From CALDTK01 sp965215115 (GTDB lineage Bacteria > Bacteroidota > Bacteroidia > Chitinophagales > Saprospiraceae), in NCBI GenBank assembly GCA_965215115.1, contig OZ244050.1, positions 868,001 through 932,000 on the forward strand: a stretch of 64,000 bases of DNA, given 5' to 3'. A program made the position numbers and the translations under genes. Numbering within the stretch: position 1 is the stretch's first letter; each line of letters opens with the position of its first letter. Below, piece after piece: positions 43,391-52,969 of this stretch. The notes under the pieces are model-generated. The model was not told where the DNA came from, ran no database searches, and worked only from the letters and a program-made list of their open reading frames with translations.

Positions 43391-44113
43391 ATGTCGGCAC
43401 CCAACGCCCGTATCCTCCTCGTCGAAGACGACACCAACTTCGGCGACGTCCTGCGCTCCTACCTCGAGATGCACGACTACGACGTCACGCTCGCCACCGA
43501 CGGCGAGGCCGGCCTGCGGACCTTCAAGCCCAACAACTTCGACATCTGCATCTTCGACGTGATGATGCCCAAGAAAGACGGCTTCTCCCTGGCGCGCGAC
43601 GTGCGCCAGCGCGACGAGCACGTCCCGATCATCTTCCTCACCGCCAAGAACCTCAAGGAGGACATCCTCCAGGGCTTCCAGGCCGGCGCCGACGACTACA
43701 TCACGAAGCCCTTCGTCAGCGAGGAGCTCCTCGTGCGCATCCAGGCCATCCTCCGCCGCTCGCAGCCGCAGGTCGACGACGAGGACGACACCCGCGAGTT
43801 CCAGATCGGCCGCTACCACTTCGAGTTCATCCTGCGCGAACTCACCCTCGACAAGGACACGGACGCCGCGAGTCTCGAGCGCCTCTCCCCGAAGGAAGCC
43901 GAACTCCTGCGCCTCTTCGCCATCCACAAGAACGACGTCCTCACCCGCAAGGAGGCCCTCACGAAGATCTGGGGCGAGGACAACTACTTCACGGCCCGCT
44001 CGATGGATGTCTTCGTCACCAAGCTCCGCAAGTACCTCAAGGCCGACGAGAACCTAGAGATCGTGAATATTCACGGGAACGGCTTTAGGCTCGTGGAGCG
44101 GGTGGAGAGTTAG
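43391..44113 (+). CDS. OmpR-family response regulator
   Basis: A 240-aa protein. Receiver domain with acidic pocket LLVEDD, phospho-acceptor Asp in ICIFDVMMPKKDG and the conserved Lys in LTAKN; C-terminal winged helix (LSPKEAELLRLFAIHKNDVLTR, FTARSMDVFVTKLRKYL). It partners with the kinase directly upstream. Confidence 0.95.
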   Translation: MSAPNARILLVEDDTNFGDVLRSYLEMHDYDVTLATDGEAGLRTFKPNNFDICIFDVMMPKKDGFSLARDVRQRDEHVPIIFLTAKNLKEDILQGFQAGADDYITKPFVSEELLVRIQAILRRSQPQVDDEDDTREFQIGRYHFEFILRELTLDKDTDAASLERLSPKEAELLRLFAIHKNDVLTRKEALTKIWGEDNYFTARSMDVFVTKLRKYLKADENLEIVNIHGNGFRLVERVES

Positions 44114-44190
44114 GGGGTGCGGGGTGCGGGGTGCGGGGGTCGTATGCGCACCCCGCACCTAGGCACCTAGGCACCTAGGCACCCCGCACC
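44114..44190. terminator. GGGTGC/GCACCC inverted repeat between convergent genes
   Basis: GGGGTGCGGGGTGC-type repeats on the left face complementary GCACCCC repeats on the right, with three CACCTAGG units between. It can fold as a bidirectional terminator for the regulator and ftsH. Confidence 0.65.
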
Positions 44191-44191
44191 C

Positions 44192-46171
44192 CTAAATCCC
44201 TTCCTCGATCTGCTCCTCCACCATGATGTCGCGCTCGGGGGGGAAGCCCTTACTCGCGGACGAGGGCGGTGTGTAGTCGAAGGGCCGCTCCCCGATCAGC
44301 CGCGTGACGTCGCTCTTGAGGATCACCTCGTGGTCGAGCAGCTGGCGGGCGATGATGTTGAGCTCTTCGCGGCGCTCCAGGAGGAGGTCCTGCGCGCGCT
44401 CGTACTGCCCTTGCACGATGCGTCGGACCTCGTCGTCGATCTTGGTCGCGGTTTCGTCGGAGAAGGGCTTCGAGAAGCTGTCGTTCTGCATCCCGTAGAA
44501 GGATACCTGACCGACCTCGTCGCTCATCCCGAAGACACTCACCATCGAGTAGGCCATCTTGGTGACCTGGTCGAGGTCGGACTGGGCGCCCGTGGAGATT
44601 TTGCCGAACACGATCTTCTCCGCGGCACGGCCGCCGAAAGTCATGCACATGCGGTCGAGCAGCGCCTCGGTGCGCGTGATGTACTCCTCCTTCGGGAGGT
44701 ACTGCGCGTAGCCGAGGGTACCGATGCCGCGCGGGACGATCGTGACCTTGACGAGCGGACTGGCGTGCTCGAGGAACCAACCACACACGGCGTGTCCGGC
44801 CTCGTGGTAGGCGATGATCTCCTTCTCGACGGGGGAGATGAGCTTGTTCTTCTTCTCGAGCCCGCCGATCACCCGGTCGAGGGCGTGGTTGAAGTCGTCG
44901 AGGTCGATGGCGGTCTTGTTGCGGCGCGCGGCCACGAGGGCGGCTTCGTTGCAGACGTTCGCGATCTCGGCCCCGGCAAAGCCCGGCGTCATCTCGGCCA
45001 AGGTCAGGGCCTTTACCTCGGCGTTGATCTTGATGGTCTTGAGGTGCACCTTGAAGATGGCCTCGCGCCCGGCGAGGTCCGGGCGGTCGACCCCGATCTG
45101 GCGGTCGAAACGTCCCGGGCGCAGCAGCGCCGAGTCGAGTACGTCCGGCCGGTTGGTGGCCGCCATGAGGATCACGCCCTTGTCGGTCGAGAAGCCGTCC
45201 ATCTCGACGAGGAGTTGGTTGAGGGTGTTCTCGCGCTCGTCGTTGCCGCCCTGCATCTGGCCCTTCCCGCGCGAGCGCCCGATGGCGTCGATCTCGTCGA
45301 TGAACACGATGCACGGGGCCTTCTCGCGGGCTTGCTTAAAGAGGTCACGCACGCGGCTCGCGCCCACGCCCACGAACATTTCCACGAAGTCCGAACCGGA
45401 CATCGAGAAGAACGGCACGCCCGCCTCCCCGGCGACGGCCTTCGCGAGCAGCGTCTTGCCGGTGCCCGGAGGGCCGACCAGCAGTACGCCCTTCGGGATC
45501 TTACCCCCGAGGCTCGTGTACTTCTTCGGGTTCTTGAGGAAGTCGACCACCTCCACGACCTCCTCCTTGGCCTCCTCCAGACCGGCCACGTCGGCGAAGG
45601 TCACGTTGACCTTGGCGTTTTGGTCGAAGAGCGTCGCCTTGGACTTGCCGATGTTGAAGATCTGCGCGCCCGGTCCGCCGCCGCCGCCGCCCATGCGGCG
45701 CATGATCAGCAGCCAGAGCCCGAGGATCAGCAGCATCGGCAGCGCGTAGCTGATCACGGTCCCGATGACGTTGGTGCGCTTCTCGTAGAAGACCTCGATG
45801 TCGCGCACGGCCGCGTTCTGCTCGGTGAGCGTCGCGAGTTCGTCGTTGAAGGTCTCCACGGAGCCGATCTCGAACACGTAGGCGGGGCGGTCCTTGGTGG
45901 CGCCGTTGTCCTTGGCCTTCTTGTGCTGGGACTCGTCGAGGGCGGCGGGCGTGAGGAAGACCTGGGCCGTGCCCGAGTTCTTCTCGACGATGACCTTCTC
46001 GACGTCGCCCTCGAGGGCGTAGGTGCGGAAGTCGTTGATGCCGATGTCCTCGGTGGCGCTGGCGTTGATGGTCCAGACGTTGAACGCGAGGATCAGCACG
46101 ATCGCCAGACCGTACACCCAGTAAAGCTTAAACTTCGGCGAGGACTGCTTTTCAGGTTTCTTATCGCTCAT
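44192..46171 (-). CDS. ftsH: ATP-dependent zinc metalloprotease FtsH
   Basis: A 659-aa membrane AAA protease. Two membrane helices (about residues 17-35 and 138-157) flank a periplasmic domain. AAA domain with Walker A GPPGTGKT (about 233-240), Walker B IVFIDEIDAIG, SRH segment ALLRPGRFDRQ; protease domain with the zinc motif AYHEAGHAVCGWF (about residue 455). It degrades membrane and soluble regulators. The ftsH-rsfS-birA neighbourhood is conserved in Bacteroidota. No canonical minihairpin falls in this gene. Confidence 0.96.
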   Translation of the reverse strand: MSDKKPEKQSSPKFKLYWVYGLAIVLILAFNVWTINASATEDIGINDFRTYALEGDVEKVIVEKNSGTAQVFLTPAALDESQHKKAKDNGATKDRPAYVFEIGSVETFNDELATLTEQNAAVRDIEVFYEKRTNVIGTVISYALPMLLILGLWLLIMRRMGGGGGGPGAQIFNIGKSKATLFDQNAKVNVTFADVAGLEEAKEEVVEVVDFLKNPKKYTSLGGKIPKGVLLVGPPGTGKTLLAKAVAGEAGVPFFSMSGSDFVEMFVGVGASRVRDLFKQAREKAPCIVFIDEIDAIGRSRGKGQMQGGNDERENTLNQLLVEMDGFSTDKGVILMAATNRPDVLDSALLRPGRFDRQIGVDRPDLAGREAIFKVHLKTIKINAEVKALTLAEMTPGFAGAEIANVCNEAALVAARRNKTAIDLDDFNHALDRVIGGLEKKNKLISPVEKEIIAYHEAGHAVCGWFLEHASPLVKVTIVPRGIGTLGYAQYLPKEEYITRTEALLDRMCMTFGGRAAEKIVFGKISTGAQSDLDQVTKMAYSMVSVFGMSDEVGQVSFYGMQNDSFSKPFSDETATKIDDEVRRIVQGQYERAQDLLLERREELNIIARQLLDHEVILKSDVTRLIGERPFDYTPPSSASKGFPPERDIMVEEQIEEGI

Positions 46172-46279
46172 GCGAGGGGGCTTTGGCTACCGGCGGCGCA
46201 CGCTTATACGCCGGGCGAGCCATTACAGTTTTTGAGTTGAGGATTTGGGGCTCCGGGGGCGCCGAGGTGCGCGTGGCGA

Positions 46280-46672
46280 CTAGGCGTCGGCGTACTCCTC
46301 GCTCGGGGCATCGCTCCAGAGGCTCTCGAGGTCGTAGAACGAACGCGCCTCGCGGTTGAAGACGTGCACGACGGTGTCGAAGTAGTCGAGGCACACCCAG
46401 GCCGCGTTCTGGAGGCCTTCGATCGGCTTGGAGCGCTCCTGGGCCTCGGCGCGGAGGCGCCGCCGGACGTTCTCGGCGATGGCACGCACCTGCACGTGGC
46501 TCTCGCCCTCGCAGATGATGAAGTAGTCGGCCGGGCGGTCCTCGATGTCGCGCAGGTCGATGGCGACGATGCGCTTGCCCTTGATATCCTGGATGCTGTC
46601 CACGATCAGGGCGTTGAGCTGCTGGCTGGCCTGGCGACGGGGGCGGGGACTGACGGCGATTTGGCTTGGCAA
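46280..46672 (-). CDS. rsfS: ribosomal silencing factor RsfS
   Basis: A 130-aa protein of the RsfS/YbeB family: LNALIVDSIQDIKGKRIVAIDLRD, ADYFIICEGESHVQVRAIAENV, and AAWVCLDYFDTVVHVFN. It binds L14 on the large subunit and blocks subunit joining during starvation. It is transcribed towards ftsH and divergently from birA. Confidence 0.92.
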   Translation of the reverse strand: MPSQIAVSPRPRRQASQQLNALIVDSIQDIKGKRIVAIDLRDIEDRPADYFIICEGESHVQVRAIAENVRRRLRAEAQERSKPIEGLQNAAWVCLDYFDTVVHVFNREARSFYDLESLWSDAPSEEYADA

Positions 46673-46779
46673 ATGAATACTTTTGTGACGAAGGAACCCG
46701 GGTTTGAGGTTGTGAAGCTAACGCACCACAGTTTGTTTCGGCTACGGGGGCGCCAATAATTAGCGCAGAAATCGAGTGA

Positions 46780-47613
46780 ATGGTTTCCAAAAGCTACACC
46801 CTGGCGACATCCGCGCCGTGGACGAGCCTCGGGGAGCGTCTCGCGAGCGTCGATTCGACCAACCGCCGCCTCCACGCCCGCGTCCAGGCAGCCGCAGCCG
46901 CGCGGGAGGTTTTGCCGGAAGGCTACAGCCTCCGCGCCGACTTCCAGACCGCCGGCCGCGGGCGCCTCGACCGCACCTGGGAGGGCGCCGCCGGCGAGAA
47001 CCTGTACGTGTCTTACCTGCTGAGCGCCGCCGGGCTCAAGGCCGGCAGACTGTTCGCGCTCTCGCAGGCCGTCGCCCTCGCCGTGCGTGACGTGGTCGAG
47101 GACCTCCTGGGGGCTTCCGCCAAAACCTGCAGCGCCCGCGTGAAGTGGCCCAACGATGTCTTCGTCGACGGCCGCAAGGTGGCCGGACTCCTCGTGGAGA
47201 CGAGCCTCTCGGCCGACGCCCCGCTGTACGTCGTGGTCGGCGTCGGGCTCAACGTCAACCAAACCGCCTTCGACGAGGCCCCCCGGGCCACGAGCCTCCG
47301 CCAGCTCACCGCCCGCGCCTTCGACCTCGACGAGGTCTGGGCCGCGCTTACGCGAAAACTTCAGGTCGGCCACGCGCAGCTCGCCGCCGCCGTCGCCACC
47401 GGGGACCTGTACCCCGTCTCGAGCCGCTACCACGAGCACCTCCTCGGCTTCGCGGAGTGGGGACGCTACCGGCGCAGCGCCGACGGGGTAGGTTTTGCCG
47501 CAAGGCTCCAAGGCGTCGACGCCAACGGTCTGTTGATCCTCGAGACCAGCGGACCGGAGCAACGCTTCTCGATGGACCAGATCAGATACGAGGGTCCGGT
47601 GAGCGCCGTATAG
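46780..47613 (+). CDS. birA: biotin--[acetyl-CoA-carboxylase] ligase
   Basis: A 277-aa class I ligase without a DNA-binding domain. LASVDSTNRRL, the biotinyl-AMP loop AGRGRLDRTWEG-like (GRGRLDRTW), CSARVKWPNDVFVDGRKVAGLLVET and VVVGVGLNVN are clear. It adds biotin to carboxylase carrier proteins. Four minihairpins lie within 600 bp (46909, 47112, 47345, 47492), the densest cluster in the window, with four different stem/loop combinations. Confidence 0.94.
   Translation: MVSKSYTLATSAPWTSLGERLASVDSTNRRLHARVQAAAAAREVLPEGYSLRADFQTAGRGRLDRTWEGAAGENLYVSYLLSAAGLKAGRLFALSQAVALAVRDVVEDLLGASAKTCSARVKWPNDVFVDGRKVAGLLVETSLSADAPLYVVVGVGLNVNQTAFDEAPRATSLRQLTARAFDLDEVWAALTRKLQVGHAQLAAAVATGDLYPVSSRYHEHLLGFAEWGRYRRSADGVGFAARLQGVDANGLLILETSGPEQRFSMDQIRYEGPVSAV
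46909..46923 (+). repeat. minihairpin GCC/GGAA/GGC
   Basis: Sense in birA. Confidence 0.87.
47112..47126 (-). repeat. minihairpin GGC/GGAA/GCC
   Basis: Antisense in birA. Confidence 0.87.
47345..47359 (-). repeat. minihairpin CGC/GTAA/GCG
   Basis: Antisense in birA. Confidence 0.82.
47492..47506 (+). repeat. minihairpin GCC/GCAA/GGC
   Basis: Sense in birA. Confidence 0.86.
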
Positions 47614-47994
47614 CCCTCGCGCCACGTCTGCCGGGTAGTCCTTACCTTCGCGATTCATAAACCTCCCCCGGTGTGTTGACACAAATCACCTACGTCGAGT
47701 CGGCCCCCGGGCTAAGTTTGCCCGCGCCGCACGAGTGACGGCCACCCCCGGGAAAGCGTAACATCCGCGTGGACGCAACCAAAATCTCCTGGGTTTCTTA
47801 AGTCAAGTGCACTCCTCACAAAACATACACGCGAGCCTTACTGCCTGCCCTCGGCTCAGGTCCGGAGCGCAGTAAGTCACCGGCCTCCGCCCCGCCCGCG
47901 GGCGGGCCGCCGCGATCACGATTCACTTCTGGGAATCGGAAGTCTTGGTCCCCACGGGGATCAGGGCTTCTTTTTTTTGCGGCACCTTCGCCCC
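47614..47994. other. 381-bp intergenic region birA-cinA
   Basis: No ORF of coding character. It contains several short inverted repeats, including CTTACTGC/GCAGTAAG arms near 47848-47880 and CCCGCCCGCGGGCGGG near 47895. No tRNA, and no riboswitch consensus that I recognise; an unassigned small RNA is possible. Confidence 0.5.
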
Positions 47995-49242
47995 ATGCGC
48001 GCACGCCTGCTCACCATCGGCGACGAACTCCTCATCGGGCAGGTCGTCGACACCAACGCCGCCTGGATCGGGGCGACCCTCGACGGCGCCGGCATCCGCC
48101 TCGTCGGCAAGGCCACCGTCGGCGATGCGCCCGCCGAGATCATCGCGGCCCTCGCGCAGGCCGCCGCGGACGTGGAGGTCGTCCTGCTCACCGGCGGCCT
48201 CGGCCCCACCAACGACGACCGGACCCTCGAGAGCCTCGCTGCGTACGCCCAGGTCGGCCTGGAGCTCCACGAGGAGTCGTGGTCGCGCGTACGGTACATC
48301 TTCGACGAGGTGATCAAGCGCCCGATGACCGGCGACCAGCGCAAGCAGGCGATGCTGCCGGCCGGGGCGACGGCCCTGCTCAACACCCTCGGCACGGCCC
48401 CCGGGGTCTGGCTCGAGCACGGGGGCGTGGTCTTCGCGGCGACGCCGGGCGTACCGCGCGAGATGAAGGCCCTGGTCCAGGACGAGATCATCCCGCGCCT
48501 GCTGGGTCGCTTTTCAGCAAAACCCGCCAAGCGCGTCACGATCCAGACCGCGGGCATGGGCGAGACGGAGCTGTCGACCGCGATCGAGGACATCGAGCGC
48601 GACCTGCCGCCGACGGCCAGGATTGCCTACCTGCCGTCGCTCGGGACGGTGCGCCTCCGCCTCAACGTCGAGGGCGACGACGAGGCGACCGTCGCCGCGG
48701 AGATGGCGCAACTCCAGCGCCGCATCGTCGAGCGGATCAAGCCCGGGGCTATCTTCGGGTACGGCGACACGGACCTCGTCGGCGCGCTCCACGAGGCGCT
48801 GCTGGCGCGCGGCCTTACGCTGGGCACGGCCGAGAGCTGTACGGGCGGGCGCATGGCGGCGAAGGTCACGGCGCGGGCGGGGTCGTCGGCGATCTACCGC
48901 GGGTCCGTGGTCGCGTACGAGAATGCCCTGAAGACGAAGCTGCTCGGCGTCACCGAGGCCACGCTCGCCGAGCACGGGGCCGTGAGCGAGCCCGTGGTGA
49001 CGCAGATGATCCGTGGGGCCATCGAGCTGCTCGGCTGCGACGTCGCGATTGCCGCCAGTGGGATCGCCGGACCGACCGGCGGCACGGCGGACAAGCCCGT
49101 GGGTACGATCTGGATCGCGTGCGGGAGCGCCGAGGAGGTCGTGACGCGGCGCCTCACGCTCGGGCGCGACCGCGCAAGCAACCTCGAGCGCACGGCAAAC
49201 GCCGGTTTCGATCTCCTGCGGCGGTTCTTGGTAAAGCTCTAG
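47995..49242 (+). CDS. cinA: CinA: competence/damage-inducible protein / NMN amidase
   Basis: A 415-aa protein from the ATG at 47995. N-terminal MoCF-like domain (LLTIGDELLIGQVVDTN, VVLLTGGLGPTNDD, ATPGVPREM) and C-terminal nicotinamide-nucleotide amidase domain (LGTAESCTGGRMAAKVTARAG, VAIAASGIAGPTGG, GTIWIA). It recycles pyridine nucleotides and in some species is linked to competence. A minihairpin with the unusual GCT/AGC stem lies at 48509. Confidence 0.94.
   Translation: MRARLLTIGDELLIGQVVDTNAAWIGATLDGAGIRLVGKATVGDAPAEIIAALAQAAADVEVVLLTGGLGPTNDDRTLESLAAYAQVGLELHEESWSRVRYIFDEVIKRPMTGDQRKQAMLPAGATALLNTLGTAPGVWLEHGGVVFAATPGVPREMKALVQDEIIPRLLGRFSAKPAKRVTIQTAGMGETELSTAIEDIERDLPPTARIAYLPSLGTVRLRLNVEGDDEATVAAEMAQLQRRIVERIKPGAIFGYGDTDLVGALHEALLARGLTLGTAESCTGGRMAAKVTARAGSSAIYRGSVVAYENALKTKLLGVTEATLAEHGAVSEPVVTQMIRGAIELLGCDVAIAASGIAGPTGGTADKPVGTIWIACGSAEEVVTRRLTLGRDRASNLERTANAGFDLLRRFLVKL
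48509..48523 (-). repeat. minihairpin GCT/GAAA/AGC
   Basis: Antisense in cinA; compensated stem. Confidence 0.82.
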
Positions 49243-49295
49243 TTTTGCGCCGCCCCCCGACCGACCTCCCGAAACCGCCCGACGCCCCCGCCCAC

Positions 49296-50726
49296 ATGCC
49301 CGCCGTAGAACTTATCATGCCCAAGATGGGCGAGAGCATCATCGAAGCGACGATCCTGTCGTGGTCGAAGGCCGTCGGCGACGCGGTGGACGTCGACGAG
49401 ACCGTGCTCGAGATCGCGACCGACAAGGTGGACTCGGAGGTGCCCTCGCCGGTGGCGGGTGTCCTCACCGAGATCCGCTTCGAAGCCGACGCCGTGGTAC
49501 CGGTCGGCCAGGTGATCGCCGTGATCGATACGGAGGGGGCGGGCGGGTCCACCCCGGGCGCGAAGCCCGAAGCGACTACGTCCGCCGCCGCCGCCGCCGC
49601 TTCCTCCGGAACTCCAGCTGCCGGGACACCAGCCGTTGGCGACCCCGATGCTTCGACTACGCCGAGGCTGGCTCAAGTGGCGACCCCGGAGGAGGTTTTG
49701 ACGCAAGTCGAAGCCCCACTGCGCGCGGGGCAGACACTACTCGACGACGGGGACAGTGGCCCGGTGACGCGCATCGGCCAGGACGGTCGGTTCTACTCCC
49801 CGCTGGTCCGCCGGATGGCCGAGGAGGAGAACATCTCGCGGGCGCAGCTCGAGTCCATCGACGGGAGCGGGCTCGGGGGGCGGGTCAACAAACAGGACGT
49901 GGTCGCCTACCTCGCGAAGCGCCGCTCCGGTGCGACTGCGCCCGCGGTTAGCACCTCTCAGCCCCAGCCGCAGTCCCCGGCCGCCCGCAAGCCCGCGGCG
50001 CCGCACGTCGACATGCCCGGCGACGAGGTCTTCGAGATGGACCGCATGCGGCGCCTGATCGCCGACCACATGGTGCAGTCCGTGCAGACGAGCCCGCACG
50101 TGACGAGCTTCGTCGAGGCGGACGTCACCAACCTGTGGCGCTGGCGCGAGAACAGCAAGTCTGCCTTCGAGCGGACCCACGGCGAGAAGATTACCTTCAC
50201 GCCCATCTTCGTGGAAGCCGTCGTGAAGGCGATCCAGGATTTCCCGATGATCAACGTGACCGTCAACGGCCACCAGATCGTACGGCGGCGCCAGATCAAC
50301 ATCGGGCTCGCCGCGGCGCTACCGACCGGGAACCTCATCGTGCCCGTCATCAAGGAGGCCAACCTCCTGAGCCTGCCGGGGCTCACGCGCTCCGTCAACG
50401 ACCTGGCCAATCGCGCGCGGACCAACAAGCTCAAGGCCGAGGACATCCAGGGCGGCACCTTCACCGTGACCAACGTCGGTACGTTCGGCAACGTCATGGG
50501 GACCCCGATCATTAACCAACCCCAGGTGGCGATCCTGGCCACGGGCGCGATCCGCAAGCGGCCCGCCGTGCTGGAGACCCCCGACGGCGACGTGATCGCG
50601 ATACGGCACATGATGTTCCTCTCGTTGAGCTACGACCACCGCGTGGTCGACGGCTTCCTCGGCGGAAGTTTCCTCCGACGGGTAGCCGACTACCTCGAGG
50701 CCTTCGACCCAAACCGCAGCGTCTAG
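49296..50726 (+). CDS. 2-oxoacid dehydrogenase E2 (dihydrolipoamide acyltransferase)
   Basis: A 476-aa protein. Lipoyl domain with the modified Lys in EIATDKVDSEV (about residue 43), Ala/Thr/Pro-rich linker (about 85-160), peripheral-subunit-binding domain (SPLVRRMAEEENISRAQLESI), and the catalytic core ending LSYDHRVVDGFLGGSF with the HxxxD active site. Which complex (pyruvate, branched-chain or 2-oxoglutarate) cannot be told, since no E1 or E3 is nearby. A minihairpin with GAC/GTC stem lies in the linker (49695). Confidence 0.93.
   Translation: MPAVELIMPKMGESIIEATILSWSKAVGDAVDVDETVLEIATDKVDSEVPSPVAGVLTEIRFEADAVVPVGQVIAVIDTEGAGGSTPGAKPEATTSAAAAAASSGTPAAGTPAVGDPDASTTPRLAQVATPEEVLTQVEAPLRAGQTLLDDGDSGPVTRIGQDGRFYSPLVRRMAEEENISRAQLESIDGSGLGGRVNKQDVVAYLAKRRSGATAPAVSTSQPQPQSPAARKPAAPHVDMPGDEVFEMDRMRRLIADHMVQSVQTSPHVTSFVEADVTNLWRWRENSKSAFERTHGEKITFTPIFVEAVVKAIQDFPMINVTVNGHQIVRRRQINIGLAAALPTGNLIVPVIKEANLLSLPGLTRSVNDLANRARTNKLKAEDIQGGTFTVTNVGTFGNVMGTPIINQPQVAILATGAIRKRPAVLETPDGDVIAIRHMMFLSLSYDHRVVDGFLGGSFLRRVADYLEAFDPNRSV
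49695..49709 (+). repeat. minihairpin GAC/GCAA/GTC
   Basis: Sense in the E2 gene; compensated stem. Confidence 0.84.
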
Positions 50727-50728
50727 CT

Positions 50729-52969
50729 TTGAAGCAAGCCCTCTCCGTCCTCGCGCTCGCCTGCTGTACCCTCGTCGCCTCGACGGGGACGGTCGCCGCG
50801 CAGGGCAACGTCAAGACCTACAAGCGCAACGGCCTCGAGTACTTCGGGGCCGGGCGCTACGCGAACGCCATCGAGGCCCTCGTGGTCTACCGCCGCTACG
50901 AACCCGACGACGACGAGGTCTGGTACCCGCTGGCGATCAGCCACTTCAACCTCAATGAGCTCGCCGAGGCCCGGACCTTGCTCGAGGGCCTGCTCCGCGC
51001 CAAGGGCAAACCCGACCCCGGGGTCTACCTCACGCTGGCCGAGATCGAGCACCACCAGGCCAACTTCGAGCGCGCCGCCCAGCGCTACAAAGAGTTCCTG
51101 CGGTACGCCGGCCCGAAGCACCCGCGCTACGCGAGCATCGTGGACGAGGTGCGGCGCGTGGGCAACGGCATGCGGATGGGCCCGAGCACCGGGACGCTGG
51201 CCGCCTACTCGGAGAACATGGGCGCGGGGATCAACACGAGCGGCGACGAGTTCCACCCCGTGCTGAGCCCGACGTACTCCGACCGGCTCTACTTCTCGAG
51301 CGTGCGCGAGGGCAACACCGGGGGCCGCCGCACCGCCGAGGGGCTGCCCTCGCCGACGGGCCAGCTCTCGGCGGACATGTTCGCGGTCCAGTTCGAGGAC
51401 GGGCGCTGGGGTGAGGCACAGCGGATGAGTGCGCTGCTCAACGGCCCCGACGAGGACGAGGTGCTCGACTTCGCGGCCGACGGCCAGGTGCTGCTTTACC
51501 TCAAGGGGCCGACCTCGTTCAGCGGCGACATCCACGTCGACACCTTCCGCGCGAACGCCGAGGACCGCAGTCTGTACAGTCCCGTGTGGACGGACCACCC
51601 GATGACGCCCCGGGGCGGGGACAAGGACGCGATCTTCTTCCGGGACAGCATCCTACTTTTCTCGAGCGCGCGCGAGGGCGGTCTCGGGGGGATGGACCTC
51701 TACATCTCGATCCGTCGGCACGGCCGCTGGCTGACGCCGACCAACCTCGGCCCCGAGGTCAACACCGCCTACGACGAGCGGAGCCCCTTCCTGACCAACA
51801 ACGGTCGGACGCTGTTCTACTCCAGCAACCGCGTCGATATGTCGGTCGGGGGCTTCGACGTGTTCCGCTCGGTGTTCGACGACCGGACGCAGGCCTGGCT
51901 CCCGGCCGAGAACGCGGGCCTGTCGATCAACTCCGCCGGGGACGAGATGCACTTCCGGCTCTCGGCCAGCGGCCTGGAGGGCTTCTTCGACTCCGACATG
52001 CGGACGACGAGCGAGGGGGGGCGCGACCTGTTCGTGGCGTACTTCAAGGACCGGCAGCGCGAGCAGCAGGCGACGAGCCGGCCGCTTACCTTCCTGCAGG
52101 TCATCGAGACGGCGCAGCGCACGGCCGTCGCCGACGTCACGCCGGGCTTCCTCATCGACGAGGAGGGGCAGGTGCGGTTGCTCCCGGCGAAGCCCGCGGA
52201 GGCGAAGATCCCGGTGTCGCTGGTGCTCTCGCCGCTGAACTACGGCCGCGACGATAACGTGGTGACGCCGACCAACCTTCAGAAGGCGGCCCCCGTGATT
52301 CAGTTCTTGGAGCAGTACCCCGCTTCCCGCGTCGTGATCACGGCCCACAGCGACGAGGGCGACCCGGACCGCTTCCGGGTCTACTTCGGGATCAAGCGCG
52401 CGGAGCGCTTCGCGGCCTACCTCCGGGAGCGGGGCGTGGCGGCGGAGCGGATTCAGTTGGTGAGCGTCGGGTCGGCGTACCCCCTGGCGGCCAACGACTA
52501 CAACGGCCAGGAGAACCCCCAGGGCCAGAAGATCAACCGCCGCTTGGAGCTGCAGGTCGTGCCGGGGCCGGACTACGTACTCAACCGGACGTACGACGAC
52601 CCGAAGGTGCCGGACTTCATCGCCCTGGAGGCCTACAAGACGTACCGCGACCTGCAGCGCGGCTCGGCGTTCCGGATCGAGGTGGCGACCCTCGGGCAGA
52701 TGTACGACAACGAGGCCTACCTGCGGCAGGTGGCGCCGATCGTGACCGCCCCCGGCGACGGCGGCACGTACCACTACGAGCTCGGGTCGTTCGCGACCTA
52801 CCGCTCCGCGCGGGCGCTCGCCGCGGAGTTGCGCGGGAAGGGCTTCCCGGAGGCGAAGGTGGTGGCGTACTACGACGGGCTGCGCCTCGGGCCCCGCGAC
52901 CTCGCGGCGCTGGCGGCGGTCGACCCCGAGATCAGCGCCATGCACGGCGCGCAGTCTGGGGCAGAATGA
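50729..52969 (+). CDS. TPR / beta-propeller / OmpA-domain envelope protein (PorE-like)
   Basis: A 746-aa protein from a TTG start 3 bp after the E2 gene. Signal peptide to about residue 25; TPR-type helices (about 30-130); PD40/WD40-like propeller repeats (DEFHPVLSPTYSDRLYFSSVREG, RSPFLTNNGRTLFYSSNR); an OmpA-C-like domain with VVITAHSDEGD and RAERFAAYLRERGV, NRRLELQV (about 500-610); and a C-terminal SPOR-like module (YHYELGSFATYRSARALAAELRGKGF). TPR-propeller-OmpA order recalls T9SS PorE, which anchors to peptidoglycan; the SPOR-like end is extra. Confidence 0.85.
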   Translation: MKQALSVLALACCTLVASTGTVAAQGNVKTYKRNGLEYFGAGRYANAIEALVVYRRYEPDDDEVWYPLAISHFNLNELAEARTLLEGLLRAKGKPDPGVYLTLAEIEHHQANFERAAQRYKEFLRYAGPKHPRYASIVDEVRRVGNGMRMGPSTGTLAAYSENMGAGINTSGDEFHPVLSPTYSDRLYFSSVREGNTGGRRTAEGLPSPTGQLSADMFAVQFEDGRWGEAQRMSALLNGPDEDEVLDFAADGQVLLYLKGPTSFSGDIHVDTFRANAEDRSLYSPVWTDHPMTPRGGDKDAIFFRDSILLFSSAREGGLGGMDLYISIRRHGRWLTPTNLGPEVNTAYDERSPFLTNNGRTLFYSSNRVDMSVGGFDVFRSVFDDRTQAWLPAENAGLSINSAGDEMHFRLSASGLEGFFDSDMRTTSEGGRDLFVAYFKDRQREQQATSRPLTFLQVIETAQRTAVADVTPGFLIDEEGQVRLLPAKPAEAKIPVSLVLSPLNYGRDDNVVTPTNLQKAAPVIQFLEQYPASRVVITAHSDEGDPDRFRVYFGIKRAERFAAYLRERGVAAERIQLVSVGSAYPLAANDYNGQENPQGQKINRRLELQVVPGPDYVLNRTYDDPKVPDFIALEAYKTYRDLQRGSAFRIEVATLGQMYDNEAYLRQVAPIVTAPGDGGTYHYELGSFATYRSARALAAELRGKGFPEAKVVAYYDGLRLGPRDLAALAAVDPEISAMHGAQSGAE

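Noticed and set aside
44580..44600. ATTTTGCCGAACAC in ftsH as a minihairpin copy
   Set aside because: No complementary stem; it encodes the conserved FGKISTGAQ segment of FtsH.
47840..47990. Cobalamin riboswitch or tmRNA in the birA-cinA gap
   Set aside because: Short look-alike strings only; the conserved boxes and a regulated downstream gene on the right strand are missing.
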